In this document: positions 1 through 8,020 of the stretch, one piece after another | Layout: the number at the start of each line of letters is the position of its first letter | Position numbering within the stretch: the stretch's first letter is position 1 | Source of the DNA: Lonepinella sp051851555 | Lineage (GTDB): Bacteria > Pseudomonadota > Gammaproteobacteria > Enterobacterales > Pasteurellaceae | Length of the DNA: 64,000 nucleotides | Direction of reading: 5' to 3' | Assembly: GCF_051851555.1 (NCBI RefSeq) | Contig: NZ_JBPDVH010000004.1 | Span: 1-64,000 of the forward strand | Notes under the pieces: model-generated | What the model was told of the DNA's origin: nothing | The model's input: only the letters and a program-made list of their open reading frames with translations | Databases searched by the model: none | Made by a program: the position numbers and the translations under genes

Positions 1-252
1 AAAAGCCAAAAAACAAGCTCAACAAAATCAAGCTGTTGAGCCAATCGCTGAAAAACCACTAGAAACCGAAACCAACGCTGAAGTGGATCCGAAAAAAGCA
101 GCAGTAGCGGCAGCGATTGCAAGAGCAAAAGCCAAAAAACAAGCTCAACAAAATCAAGCTGTTGAGCCAATCGCTGAAAAACCACTAGAAACCGAAACCA
201 ACGCTGAAGTGAATCCGAAAAAAGCAGCGGTGGCGGCAGCGATTGCAAGAGC
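1..252 (+). repeat. 126-bp in-frame tandem repeat in the rnfC tail
   Basis: Bases 1-126 and 127-252 are almost identical: 1-85 matches 127-211 exactly, with only a few substitutions after that. A partial third unit runs from 253. The period is a multiple of three, so copy number can change without breaking the frame. The array continues upstream of the window. Confidence 0.95.
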
Positions 253-307
253 GAAAGCAAAAAAAGCCGCTCAACAGGCTAAAAATAATCCCAACAACGC
301 AGAGTAA
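2..307 (+). CDS. rnfC: RnfC, C-terminal tail only (5' end outside window)
   Basis: This is the last 101 codons of the Rnf complex subunit C, the peripheral NADH/ferredoxin-facing subunit of the membrane ion-translocating oxidoreductase. None of the catalytic part is in the window. What is seen is the Ala/Lys/Gln-rich C-terminal extension built from a 42-residue tandem repeat (126 bp), each unit carrying the helix-like block KKAAVAAAIARAKAKK. Identification rests on this tail, which is typical of gammaproteobacterial RnfC, and on rnfD, rnfG, rnfE and nth following in order. The frame is open from base 2, and TAA ends it at 307. An internal GTG at 83 is not a start. Confidence 0.9.
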   Translation, partial: KAKKQAQQNQAVEPIAEKPLETETNAEVDPKKAAVAAAIARAKAKKQAQQNQAVEPIAEKPLETETNAEVNPKKAAVAAAIARAKAKKAAQQAKNNPNNAE

Positions 308-340
308 TGAGAAAATTTGCCCCCCTGTTTTACCCCATAA

Positions 341-380
341 AAATCTCAATTTTGTGATCTCTATTCCAAAATTGAGATTT
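341..380. terminator. Perfect 14-bp inverted repeat after rnfC
   Basis: The arms 341-354 and 367-380 are exact reverse complements separated by 12 bases. The RNA would form a 14-bp AT-rich stem just after the rnfC stop. There is no clean U-run after it, so it is either a weak terminator or an operator-like palindrome upstream of the toxin-antitoxin pair. Confidence 0.5.
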
Positions 381-454
381 CTTGTTAGGTAAAATGTGCG
401 TTCTAATTTACCGTCAATCTCACCTTGCCATTACAAGAGAGATAACGGATAATT

Positions 455-847
455 ATGCGATTATTTAAAACCAAAGCCTTTGCGGAATTTACGAATAAAA
501 AAGGCATTGACGACAGTTTACTGATTGATGCCGTTGAGCGAGCCGAAAAAGGCTTAATTGATGCTGATTTAGGCGGAAACGTCATCAAACAACGTATCGC
601 CAAACAGGGACAAGGACGATCTTCGGGTTATCGTTCGTTGATTTTCTATAAAATTAACCAAAATTGCTTTTTTGTATCTATTTTTGAGAAAAGTGATAAA
701 GAAAATATTTCCAGAGAAGATCTTCTTGATCTAAAAAAACTGGCGAAAATGTATTTTAATTATTCAAATGCAACCATTGAAGGTTACCTTAAACAAGGGA
801 AATTAATAGAAATCTTTCTTAAGGAGATTAACAATGAAATATCGTAG
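455..847 (+). CDS. RelE/HigB-type toxin of a type II toxin-antitoxin pair
   Basis: A 130-residue protein that matches the RelE/ParE-superfamily toxin group annotated as DUF1044. Recognisable features are the start MRLFKTKAF, the block DADLGGNVIKQRIAKQGQG (about residues 35-53), and the following GYRSLIFYK and FEKSDKENIS segments. Family members are usually ribosome-dependent mRNA nucleases; the substrate here is not known. It is the first gene of a two-gene unit and overlaps the antitoxin gene by 14 bases. A possible promoter is TTGCCA (425-430), 17 bases, GATAAT (448-453), which would leave almost no leader. The pair sits between rnfC and rnfD, where other relatives have no gene, so it is an insertion. 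Confidence 0.85.
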   Translation: MRLFKTKAFAEFTNKKGIDDSLLIDAVERAEKGLIDADLGGNVIKQRIAKQGQGRSSGYRSLIFYKINQNCFFVSIFEKSDKENISREDLLDLKKLAKMYFNYSNATIEGYLKQGKLIEIFLKEINNEIS

Positions 848-1145
848 TATTATCGCACAGCAAATCCACGAACACGTGGTGGATTTATATGAAATTGGTG
901 CCGTTGATGAAAAAACGATGAAAGAATTTGACAAAAGTTGCCTTGTCCCTGTACACCCACTTTCTAGCAACGAAATTTGCGAGATTCGTTCTAAAGAAGG
1001 CATTTCACAACGCACTTTCGCACTTCATTTAAATGTGAGTAAAAGTCTAGTTTCAGCGTGGGAGCGTGGGGTGAAAAAGCCTACGGGGGCGGCGTTGAAA
1101 TTGTTGAATATTGTACAGAAAAAAGGCATTGATGCCATTGCCTAA
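834..1145 (+). CDS. HTH (XRE/NadS-like) antitoxin
   Basis: A 103-residue protein whose C-terminal half is a helix-turn-helix DNA-binding domain: SQRTFALHLNVSKSLVSAWERG lies at about residues 58-79, followed by KKPTGAALKLLNIV. The N-terminal segment, containing VDEKTMKEFDKSCL, is typical of antitoxins paired with this toxin group. It should bind and neutralise the upstream toxin and repress the pair. A strong ribosome binding site AAGGAG (821-826), 7 bases before the ATG and inside the toxin gene, favours good antitoxin translation. The gene ends 38 bases before rnfD with no terminator visible, so transcription probably continues into rnfDGE. Confidence 0.85.
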   Translation: MKYRSIIAQQIHEHVVDLYEIGAVDEKTMKEFDKSCLVPVHPLSSNEICEIRSKEGISQRTFALHLNVSKSLVSAWERGVKKPTGAALKLLNIVQKKGIDAIA

Positions 1146-1183
1146 GACTTGCGAAACCGCCCATAAAAACGAAAAGGAATACT

Positions 1184-2272
1184 ATGTTTAGAATTGCCAG
1201 TTCCCCTCATACCCATTCGGGCAAGCTCACCGCTCGCATTATGCTGTGGGTGATATTTGCCATGCTACCAGCGTTGGGTGTGCAGATGTATTTCTTTGGC
1301 TTTGGGGTGTTAATTCAAGTGGCGTTGGCGGTGAGTTTTGCCTTGCTATTGGAATATGGCGTCACCTATTTACGCAAAAAACCGGCTTTATTTTATATTG
1401 CCGATTTTAGTGTCACATTAACCGCCCTTATTTTAGCCATGGCGATTCCGCCCTATGCGCCTTATTGGGTGATTTTAATCGGCACATTTTGTGCGGTAAT
1501 TTTAGGTAAGCATGTTTATGGTGGATTGGGACAAAACCTCTTTAACCCTGCTATGGTGGGCTATGTGGTGTTGTTGATCTCTTTTCCGGTGCAAATGACA
1601 GCTTGGTTACCGCCACTTTCCTTGCTTAACGAACCACCGACCTTGGCGGACAGTTGCCGTTTGATTTTTTCGGGCATGACCACCGACGGCTTTAGTCTAC
1701 ATCAATTAGTCGCAAGTATTGACGGAATCACCTCTGCGACGCCGTTAGACACGGTAAAAACAGCAATGAAAAGTGCGGTATTTTCTCTGCAAGATTTAAG
1801 CCAATCGCCGATTTTCAGCGATATTCTGCCATTCAGTTCTGGCTTGAACGGTATCGGTTGGACGCAAGTCAATTTGGCATTTTTACTGGGTGGGCTATTT
1901 TTAATTTGGAAAAAAATCATTCATTGGCAAATTCCTGTGGCGTTTTTAACCGCACTTTTTGCCTTAGCTTGCCTGAATTTTGTGCTTTCACCTCATGCCA
2001 CCAGTCCTATTTGGCAATTATTTACCGGAGCAACCATGTTCGGGGCATTTTTTATCGCCACCGATCCCGTCAGTGCCTCCATTACGCCAAAAGGCAAATT
2101 GATTTTTGGGGCATTAGCCGGCCTGTTAGTGGGTTTAATTCGTTTCTACGGCAATTACCCTGACGGAGTGGCATTTGCCATTTTACTGGCGAATATTTGC
2201 GTGCCGTTAATTGACCATTACAGCCGTCCGAGAGTGGCGGGGCATCAAATTGGGCAAGGGAGAAGATCATAA
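1184..2272 (+). CDS. rnfD: RnfD, membrane subunit of the Rnf complex
   Basis: A 362-residue integral inner-membrane protein with many hydrophobic segments. It belongs to the Rnf/Nqr family and carries a covalently bound FMN. The flavin-attachment motif TGAT is at residues 281-284 (Thr284 the expected attachment site), followed by MFGAFFIATDPVSA. Length is normal for the family. The start ATG follows an AAGGAA ribosome site. Downstream rnfG begins 2 bases after the stop. Rnf couples electron transfer between NADH and ferredoxin-like carriers to ion movement; in enterics it also resets SoxR (there called RsxD). In this genome its usual neighbour rnfC is separated by the toxin-antitoxin pair. 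Confidence 0.95.
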   Translation: MFRIASSPHTHSGKLTARIMLWVIFAMLPALGVQMYFFGFGVLIQVALAVSFALLLEYGVTYLRKKPALFYIADFSVTLTALILAMAIPPYAPYWVILIGTFCAVILGKHVYGGLGQNLFNPAMVGYVVLLISFPVQMTAWLPPLSLLNEPPTLADSCRLIFSGMTTDGFSLHQLVASIDGITSATPLDTVKTAMKSAVFSLQDLSQSPIFSDILPFSSGLNGIGWTQVNLAFLLGGLFLIWKKIIHWQIPVAFLTALFALACLNFVLSPHATSPIWQLFTGATMFGAFFIATDPVSASITPKGKLIFGALAGLLVGLIRFYGNYPDGVAFAILLANICVPLIDHYSRPRVAGHQIGQGRRS

Positions 2273-2274
2273 AT

Positions 2275-2847
2275 ATGGGGAAAATTATCAGCAAATATGG
2301 GCTGTTACTTGGTTTTGTCGCCCTACTCTGTTCCGCCATTTCGGGGGGCGTGTATTTACTCACCAAAGATAAAATTGATGCGGTGATTGCCAAGCAACAG
2401 CATGACTTGTTATTGCAAGTGATTCCGCAAGCCTATTTTGACAATGACGTGATGCAAAATTGCCAACTATCCAATAGCCGAGAAATTGATAAAATTTGCA
2501 CCGCACTTTTAAACGGAAAACTTTCCGCTTATGCCATTGAGGCCACGGCACCAGATGGTTATTCGGGTAATATTCGTTTATTAATTGGCATGACCCCTGA
2601 TGGCGAAATTTTAGGCGTGCGAGTATTAGAACACCACGAAACTCCTGGACTCGGGGATAAAATTGACACACGCATTTCCGATTGGATTTTAAGTTTTAGC
2701 CATAAAAAAATCAGCCAAGAAAATCTTGCCGATTGGGCGGTGAAAAAAGATGGCGGGCAATTTGATCAGTTTACTGGAGCCACGATTACACCAAGAGCCG
2801 TGGTGAATCAAGTGAAACGCAGTGCGTTGGCGGTGTTGGGGAATTGA
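2275..2847 (+). CDS. rnfG: RnfG, FMN-binding periplasmic subunit
   Basis: A 190-residue protein with one N-terminal membrane anchor (about residues 8-28) and a periplasmic FMN-binding domain. The covalent flavin motif TGAT is at residues 167-170 (Thr170), within FDQFTGATITPRAVV. The motif HHETPGLGDKI in the middle is also characteristic. It lies directly behind rnfD and is surely co-transcribed with it. The length is a little shorter than the E. coli protein, but both ends look intact. Confidence 0.95.
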   Translation: MGKIISKYGLLLGFVALLCSAISGGVYLLTKDKIDAVIAKQQHDLLLQVIPQAYFDNDVMQNCQLSNSREIDKICTALLNGKLSAYAIEATAPDGYSGNIRLLIGMTPDGEILGVRVLEHHETPGLGDKIDTRISDWILSFSHKKISQENLADWAVKKDGGQFDQFTGATITPRAVVNQVKRSALAVLGN

Positions 2848-2850
2848 TGA

Positions 2851-3015
2851 CCCTCACCCTAGCCCTCTCCCAAAGGGAGAGGGAACGTAAAATGGATAAT
2901 TAACATTTATCGATCCTAAAAAATAGCTCTTCTTTTCGGGTGAGATAATTTTCAAAAAGAATTTAATTCCCTCAAAACCATCCCCTCTCCCTCTGGGAGA
3001 GGGCTAGGGTGAGGG
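2851..3015. repeat. Bipartite palindromic repeat, copy A (rnfG-rnfE gap)
   Basis: Two 33-base GC-rich hairpin units, at 2851-2883 and 2983-3015, are near-exact reverse complements of each other with a 99-base AT-rich spacer. Each unit has its own small CCCTCTCCC/GGGAGAGGG hairpin. The same unit occurs at 33531-33624 and 55361-55457, but there the two halves are in the opposite order. The element fills most of the gap between rnfG and rnfE, which would otherwise be adjacent. Confidence 0.85.
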
Positions 3016-3028
3016 TAAAGAGAATATT

Positions 3029-3676
3029 ATGACAGAAAAAACCGAAAGCCTTTGGCGGAGCCTGTTTCTGCAAGGCTTATGGCGAAACAACCCTGCCACC
3101 GTGCAACTGCTCGGCCTGTGTCCATTGTTGGCGGTATCCAATTCCGCCACAAATGCCCTAGGTTTAGGCTTGGCGACCATGATTGTGTTAATTTGCAGCA
3201 ACACCATGGTGTCGTTGTTTCGCAAGCAAATTCCTCACGAAATTCGTATTCCGATTTATGTGATGATTATCGCCACCACCGTAACCGTGGTGCAACTGCT
3301 GATGAATGCTTACACATACAGTCTTTATCAAGCCTTGGGGATTTTTATTCCGCTGATTGTCACCAACTGTATCGTAATCGGACGAGCCGAGGCCTTTGCG
3401 AGCAAAAATGCCCTATTACATTCTGCTTTTGACGGCTTTGCCATGGGTTTAGGCATGACCTTAAGCCTGTTTTTACTCGGCGCATTACGTGAAATTTTCG
3501 GTAATGGCACCTTATTTGACGGTATCCATTTATTGCTTGGTGATTGGGCGAAAGTGTTACGCATTGAGCTTTTTCACCATGACAGCAATCTGTTACTCGC
3601 CATTTTGCCCCCAGGGGCGTTTATTGGTTTAGGCTTGATTTTGGCGTTTAAGAATAAGATTGAACAGAAAAAATGA
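3029..3676 (+). CDS. rnfE: RnfE, membrane subunit of the Rnf complex
   Basis: A 215-residue polytopic inner-membrane protein of the RnfA/RnfE family, with about six membrane segments. The family signature is visible in GLCPLLAVSNSATNALGLGLA near residue 29 and in the segment IPLIVTNCIVIGRAEAFAS. It forms the membrane core of Rnf with RnfA and RnfD. The first bases follow the repeat element by only about a dozen bases. The 3' end overlaps nth by 4 bases, so the two are translationally coupled. Confidence 0.95.
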   Translation: MTEKTESLWRSLFLQGLWRNNPATVQLLGLCPLLAVSNSATNALGLGLATMIVLICSNTMVSLFRKQIPHEIRIPIYVMIIATTVTVVQLLMNAYTYSLYQALGIFIPLIVTNCIVIGRAEAFASKNALLHSAFDGFAMGLGMTLSLFLLGALREIFGNGTLFDGIHLLLGDWAKVLRIELFHHDSNLLLAILPPGAFIGLGLILAFKNKIEQKK

Positions 3677-4308
3677 ACCAACAAAAACGTATTGAAATTT
3701 TAACAAGGTTACGTGATAACAATCCGCACCCAACGACCGAGCTAAATTTTAGTTCGCCGTTTGAGCTACTTATTGCAGTGATTTTATCCGCTCAAGCCAC
3801 CGACAAAGGGGTAAACAAAGCCACCGACAAACTGTTCCCCGTGGCAAATACGCCCGAAAAAATCCATGCCCTGGGCGTAGACGGTTTGAAAGCGTACATC
3901 AAAACCATTGGACTATTTAACAGCAAAGCCGAAAATATCATCAAAACTTGCAAAGACTTAATAGATAAACACGGCTCGCAAGTGCCTGAAAATCGTGAAT
4001 CCTTAGAGGCCTTGGCAGGCGTAGGACGAAAAACCGCCAACGTGGTACTTAATACCGCTTTCGGACATCCGACTATTGCGGTAGATACCCATATTTTCCG
4101 AGTGGCTAACCGCACAGGCTTTGCACCAGGTAAAGATGTCGTGAAAGTAGAAGAAAAATTGCTTAAAGTCGTGCCAGCGGAATTTAAAGTGGATGTTCAT
4201 CATTGGCTGATTTTGCACGGTCGTTATACTTGTATTGCCAGAAAACCCCGTTGCGGATCGTGCTTGATTGAAGATTTATGTGAGTTTAAGGATAAGACAG
4301 AAGTTTAA
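3673..4308 (+). CDS. nth: Endonuclease III (DNA glycosylase/AP lyase)
   Basis: A 211-residue base-excision repair enzyme that removes oxidised pyrimidines and cleaves abasic sites. The helix-hairpin-helix LAGVGRKTANVVL contains the catalytic Lys120, and Asp138 lies in VDTHIFRV. The [4Fe-4S] cluster ligands Cys187, Cys194, Cys197 and Cys203 are all present with the classic 6-2-5 spacing. It is the last gene of the rnf operon, as in many gammaproteobacteria. The next gene is convergent, with its stop 2 bases away. Confidence 0.97.
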   Translation: MNQQKRIEILTRLRDNNPHPTTELNFSSPFELLIAVILSAQATDKGVNKATDKLFPVANTPEKIHALGVDGLKAYIKTIGLFNSKAENIIKTCKDLIDKHGSQVPENRESLEALAGVGRKTANVVLNTAFGHPTIAVDTHIFRVANRTGFAPGKDVVKVEEKLLKVVPAEFKVDVHHWLILHGRYTCIARKPRCGSCLIEDLCEFKDKTEV

Positions 4309-4309
4309 C

Positions 4310-5314
4310 TTACCGCCCAAATAATCCTGCGCCGCCACTGCTCTGCAAAGTGGTGGCATAAATCAAACTCACGGCAAACCCCATTAATAGCAAACCGAAA
4401 GCCAGTTTTAGCCAGTATGAAAATTGGCTTTTGGCGGTGGGTGATAAATACCATTTTCCTACCCGAACAGCGGTTTTTCGGGCGTATTGCACCATTAAAG
4501 CAAAGCTAGATAACGTCATTCCCGTTCCTACCGCCATGGCCATTGTCGCCACCACGCCCCACAGATAAAGATCGAGCATATAGGATAAAAATAAAATAAA
4601 AATCGCCCCTGTACAAGGTCGCATGCCAATGCTTAAAATAATCAACCATTGTGATTTTAAACTATTGGCTTGGCTAAGTTGATCTTCAGCAGGCAAATGT
4701 TGATGCCCACAACCGCAATTTTCATCATGAATATGAGAGAAAAAAACTGGCGGATTTTGCACCGCACTTTTTAAAATCTGATTATCGGCGACTGGTTTAA
4801 TTTGCAGAATTTTTGGCTTGCGTTGAATTTGCCAAATTTTTTTGCCACTTTGAATTATCCATTGCGAACCCAGTAAGAAAATCAAAGCATAAGCGCCTCG
4901 TTCAAGCCAAAGTTGACTGGCTTTAAAATAAGACGAAGATAAATTTAACAGCACCACCACAATACTGGTCGCCACAATCGCCACCACGCCTTGCATTAAG
5001 GAAGAAAAAAACGCTAACCGCATGCTCGCGAGAATTTTGGATTCATGTAGCGACAAATAACTGGTCATAATAAATTTGCCATGACCCGGCCCTAGCGCAT
5101 GAAACACGCCATAGCCAAAGCTAACCAAAATTAGACTGGTGCCGGCATAAATTGGGGCTTGTTTAATTTGATGTAGATTGTCTGATAACAGTTGATTAAA
5201 TTCCCGTTGCCATAGCACGACTTGCTTAAATAAATAGGGAAATAGCAACGTGATGCCTGCGATTAACAGACATAATAACAACAGGGTTTTGAATTTTTTG
5301 ACCGTTATTGACAT
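4310..5314 (-). CDS. NicO/RcnA-family nickel/cobalt transporter
   Basis: A 334-residue inner-membrane protein with about six membrane segments, of the NicO (high-affinity nickel transport) superfamily that includes the exporter RcnA. Visible signatures are FGYGVFHALGPGHGKFIMTSYL (about residues 66-87) and the later GMRPCTGAIFILF. A central metal-binding-like loop has HIHDENCGCGHQHLP. The gene overlaps the DUF1007 gene upstream by 10 bases, a pairing that is widespread for this family. Substrate direction (export or uptake) cannot be told from sequence. Confidence 0.88.
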   Translation of the reverse strand: MSITVKKFKTLLLLCLLIAGITLLFPYLFKQVVLWQREFNQLLSDNLHQIKQAPIYAGTSLILVSFGYGVFHALGPGHGKFIMTSYLSLHESKILASMRLAFFSSLMQGVVAIVATSIVVVLLNLSSSYFKASQLWLERGAYALIFLLGSQWIIQSGKKIWQIQRKPKILQIKPVADNQILKSAVQNPPVFFSHIHDENCGCGHQHLPAEDQLSQANSLKSQWLIILSIGMRPCTGAIFILFLSYMLDLYLWGVVATMAMAVGTGMTLSSFALMVQYARKTAVRVGKWYLSPTAKSQFSYWLKLAFGLLLMGFAVSLIYATTLQSSGGAGLFGR

Positions 5315-5934
5315 TGCAAAATCACTTTTTGAGCAAATTCTTTACCTAGCGAAAAATCCGCCTCTCGTTGGGTTTTATCTAAGGATTTCGCATATTGTTT
5401 GGTTTTTTCATCCACAGTTTGATCCACCATATCGCCATGGCAATTTGACGGAAGTTTGCTAAAATCCACCGCACTTTTATTGTCATAGAACATAGACACA
5501 TAATAGGTCGGATCGTAAATCATCAAGATAAACTCACTGTCTTTTAAGGGCTGCGGTTGAGATAAAAAGAAATCAAATTGATATAAAATTTGGTTCCCTA
5601 CCGCTTGAATATCATAATGGGCGGGGTGCGAGGTATATTTTACTCGATTGCCTTGTTTATCATAGAGATAGCTAAAATAATGTTCCGATACCGTATTTTT
5701 AATCATGTCATCCACAATGGCTTGTTTAACACTTGGATCGTTGTGTGCCACTTGCAAATCGTACAAAAGTTCAGCAGAACTGGCCTCGTCTAGCAACCAC
5801 TTCACCGAAAAACCGATTAATGCGTCTTTTTCCACCAATGGCGTGGTTCTCATGCCAATAAACGCATGCGGATGTGCATACACCTGTTGGCTAAAAGCCC
5901 AAAGTGCGGTGAAAAATAACAGGATTTTTTTCAT
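5305..5934 (-). CDS. DUF1007 family secreted protein
   Basis: A 209-residue protein with a signal peptide ending near YAHPHAFI (about residue 20). The mature protein starts with a His-rich motif HPHAFIG, typical of DUF1007, and Cys residues occur near the C-terminus. The function of the family is unknown; its constant link to NicO transporters suggests a periplasmic metal-handling role. The start codon abuts the stop codon of riboflavin synthase and the 3' end overlaps the NicO gene, so the three genes form one unit. Confidence 0.88.
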   Translation of the reverse strand: MKKILLFFTALWAFSQQVYAHPHAFIGMRTTPLVEKDALIGFSVKWLLDEASSAELLYDLQVAHNDPSVKQAIVDDMIKNTVSEHYFSYLYDKQGNRVKYTSHPAHYDIQAVGNQILYQFDFFLSQPQPLKDSEFILMIYDPTYYVSMFYDNKSAVDFSKLPSNCHGDMVDQTVDEKTKQYAKSLDKTQREADFSLGKEFAQKVILQCQ

Positions 5935-6546
5935 TTACATTCTCGTGGTTAAATAACGTTCTACGGTGTCCACAATGGCTTGTGTTTGCGGATCGATTTC
6001 AATATTTACTCGATCTCCTACCATTTTTTTGCCAATAATCGTCCGTTCAAGGGTTTCGGGGATCAGATTGACACAAAATTGCTTACCGTTCACTTCGCCA
6101 ATGGTCAAACTAATCCCATCCACCGCAATAAAGCCTTTGGTTAAAATATATTTCATCACCGTTTCATCTGGCAATTCAAACCAAATTTGCAGATTATTTT
6201 CGCTCACTTTATGGGCGGATATTTGGGCGGTGCAATACACATGGCCAGACAAAATATGCCCGCCCACTTCTGCCCCGAATTTCATGGCTCGTTCAATATT
6301 GACCCATTCGCCAACCTTTAGTTCCCCTAAATTGGTAATACGTAGGGTTTCAGTCATTAAATCAAAGCTCACCAGATCATTGTCCACCTTGGTGACGGTT
6401 AAACATACGCCATTATGTGCCACCGAGGCGCCGAGTTGTAAGTCAGCCAGTAATTCCTGTGGCATTTTTATCTGATGTGTTCTAAAATTAGTTTCTTCAA
6501 TGATAGAATGAAGTTGTGCCATACCTTGCACGATACCTGTAAACAT
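5935..6546 (-). CDS. ribE: Riboflavin synthase, alpha chain
   Basis: A 203-residue enzyme that dismutates two 6,7-dimethyl-8-ribityllumazines to riboflavin. It shows the family's internal duplication: MFTGIVQG at the start, GVCLTV at about 46-51 in the first lumazine-binding domain, and GISLTI in the second. The length is normal. It is first in a minus-strand unit with the DUF1007 and NicO genes. Only 58 bases separate its start from the divergent MATE gene, too short for an FMN riboswitch; none was seen. Confidence 0.95.
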   Translation of the reverse strand: MFTGIVQGMAQLHSIIEETNFRTHQIKMPQELLADLQLGASVAHNGVCLTVTKVDNDLVSFDLMTETLRITNLGELKVGEWVNIERAMKFGAEVGGHILSGHVYCTAQISAHKVSENNLQIWFELPDETVMKYILTKGFIAVDGISLTIGEVNGKQFCVNLIPETLERTIIGKKMVGDRVNIEIDPQTQAIVDTVERYLTTRM

Positions 6547-6604
6547 ATAAACTCACTTAGCGAATTAAAAATTTTCTCTATTATAAAGCAAACTCGGATT
6601 CTGT

Positions 6605-8002
6605 ATGCAAAAAATTCACCATTGGCCACAATATCATGCGCAAGCAAAAAAATTAATTCAAATTGCCATGCCGATTTTGCTCGCTCAAATCGCCCAAAAT
6701 TCCATGGGATTAGTGGACACCATTATGGCAGGACGAGTCAGTGCCGCAGATATGGCGGCCATTTCCGTGGGGGCATCCATCTGGTTTCCCTTGGTATTAT
6801 TTGGGCATGGTTTATTACTCGCCCTCCCGCCGACCATTTCCTATTTAAACGGTTCCAATCAACGTTCTCGCATTGCCCATCAAGTACGCCAAGGCTTATG
6901 GATTATTCTGCTGGTTTGCTTGCCATTGGGCGGGCTGATTTATCACAGTGATCTGATTATTCACGCCATGCAGATGGAAGAACGTTTGGCAACGATTACT
7001 GTCGGTTATTTACATGCCATGTTGTTTGGCTTGCCGGCGTATTTATTGTTGATTAATTTCCGTTGCCTCAATGATGGCGTGGCGAAAACCAAACCCGCCA
7101 TGGTGATTACCTTTATTGGCTTATTACTGAATATTCCGCTTAATTATGTGTTTATTTACGGCAAATTCGGTGTACCCGCATTCGGGGCAGTCGGTTGTGG
7201 CATTGCCACGGCTATTGTGAACTGGGCAATGTGTTTCATGATGATCGCATACAGCCGCCGTTCTCGCCATTTGCGTGATATTCGCCTTTTCGATCAGATG
7301 ATTGAAAAACCTGATTGGACAACGCTCAAAAAATTACTCAAACTCGGTTTTCCCATTGCGGTCGCCCTTTGGGCCGAAGTGGCCTTGTTTGCGTTGACGT
7401 CCTTATTTTTATCGCCACTAGGCACCGCCATGGTGGCCAGTCATCAAATCGCCTTAAACACCAGTTCTTTTGTGTTTATGTTCCCTATGTCCTTAGGCAT
7501 GGCGACCACGATTTTGGTGGGGCAACGCTTAGGCGAACAATCCCCGTCTGAGGCAAAAAAAGTGTCTTATATTGCCTTTGCCGTCGGGCTGAATATCACT
7601 ATTATCACCGCTTTTGTCACCCTATTCTGGCGAGAACAAATTGCGCAATTATTTGTCACTGACACGAGCGTGATTGCCTTAGCCAGTTCCCTGTTAATTA
7701 TCGCTGCCCTCTATCAATTTTCCGACACCTTGCAAGTTGTCGCCGGTGGCGTGTTACGGGGTTATAAAGACACCAAAGCCATTTTGTATATCACAATTTT
7801 TTGCTATTGGGTGTTAGGCATGCCGATTGGTTATGGACTGGCTATGACTGATATTATCGTACCGCATTTGGGAGCATTAGGCTTTTGGATTGGGTTTGTG
7901 GTGGCATTGACTGCGGCGGCGATTCTGTTGTTATATCGCATGTGGAAAATACAACGCCAATCGGATGAACAGTTGTTAACAAAATTAGAACAGATTAAAT
8001 AG
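6605..8002 (+). CDS. norM: MATE-family multidrug exporter (NorM type)
   Basis: A 465-residue inner-membrane protein with about twelve membrane segments, in two homologous halves characteristic of MATE sodium- or proton-coupled drug exporters. The N-terminal motif PILLAQIAQNSMGLVDTIMAG and the second-half GFPIAVALWAEVALFA are diagnostic. Family substrates are cationic drugs and dyes. It is divergent from ribE and monocistronic; the SRP RNA gene lies convergently after it. Confidence 0.93.
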   Translation: MQKIHHWPQYHAQAKKLIQIAMPILLAQIAQNSMGLVDTIMAGRVSAADMAAISVGASIWFPLVLFGHGLLLALPPTISYLNGSNQRSRIAHQVRQGLWIILLVCLPLGGLIYHSDLIIHAMQMEERLATITVGYLHAMLFGLPAYLLLINFRCLNDGVAKTKPAMVITFIGLLLNIPLNYVFIYGKFGVPAFGAVGCGIATAIVNWAMCFMMIAYSRRSRHLRDIRLFDQMIEKPDWTTLKKLLKLGFPIAVALWAEVALFALTSLFLSPLGTAMVASHQIALNTSSFVFMFPMSLGMATTILVGQRLGEQSPSEAKKVSYIAFAVGLNITIITAFVTLFWREQIAQLFVTDTSVIALASSLLIIAALYQFSDTLQVVAGGVLRGYKDTKAILYITIFCYWVLGMPIGYGLAMTDIIVPHLGALGFWIGFVVALTAAAILLLYRMWKIQRQSDEQLLTKLEQIK

Positions 8003-8020
8003 AAAAGTGCGGTAAAAAAA

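Noticed and set aside
2848..3028. CRISPR-like repeats
   Set aside because: Only two units in inverse orientation with unequal spacers; no regular array or cas genes in the window.
6475..6951. 158-residue open frame overlapping the ribE start and the norM gene
   Set aside because: It lies across two well-supported genes in another frame and has no ribosome site or recognisable domain.
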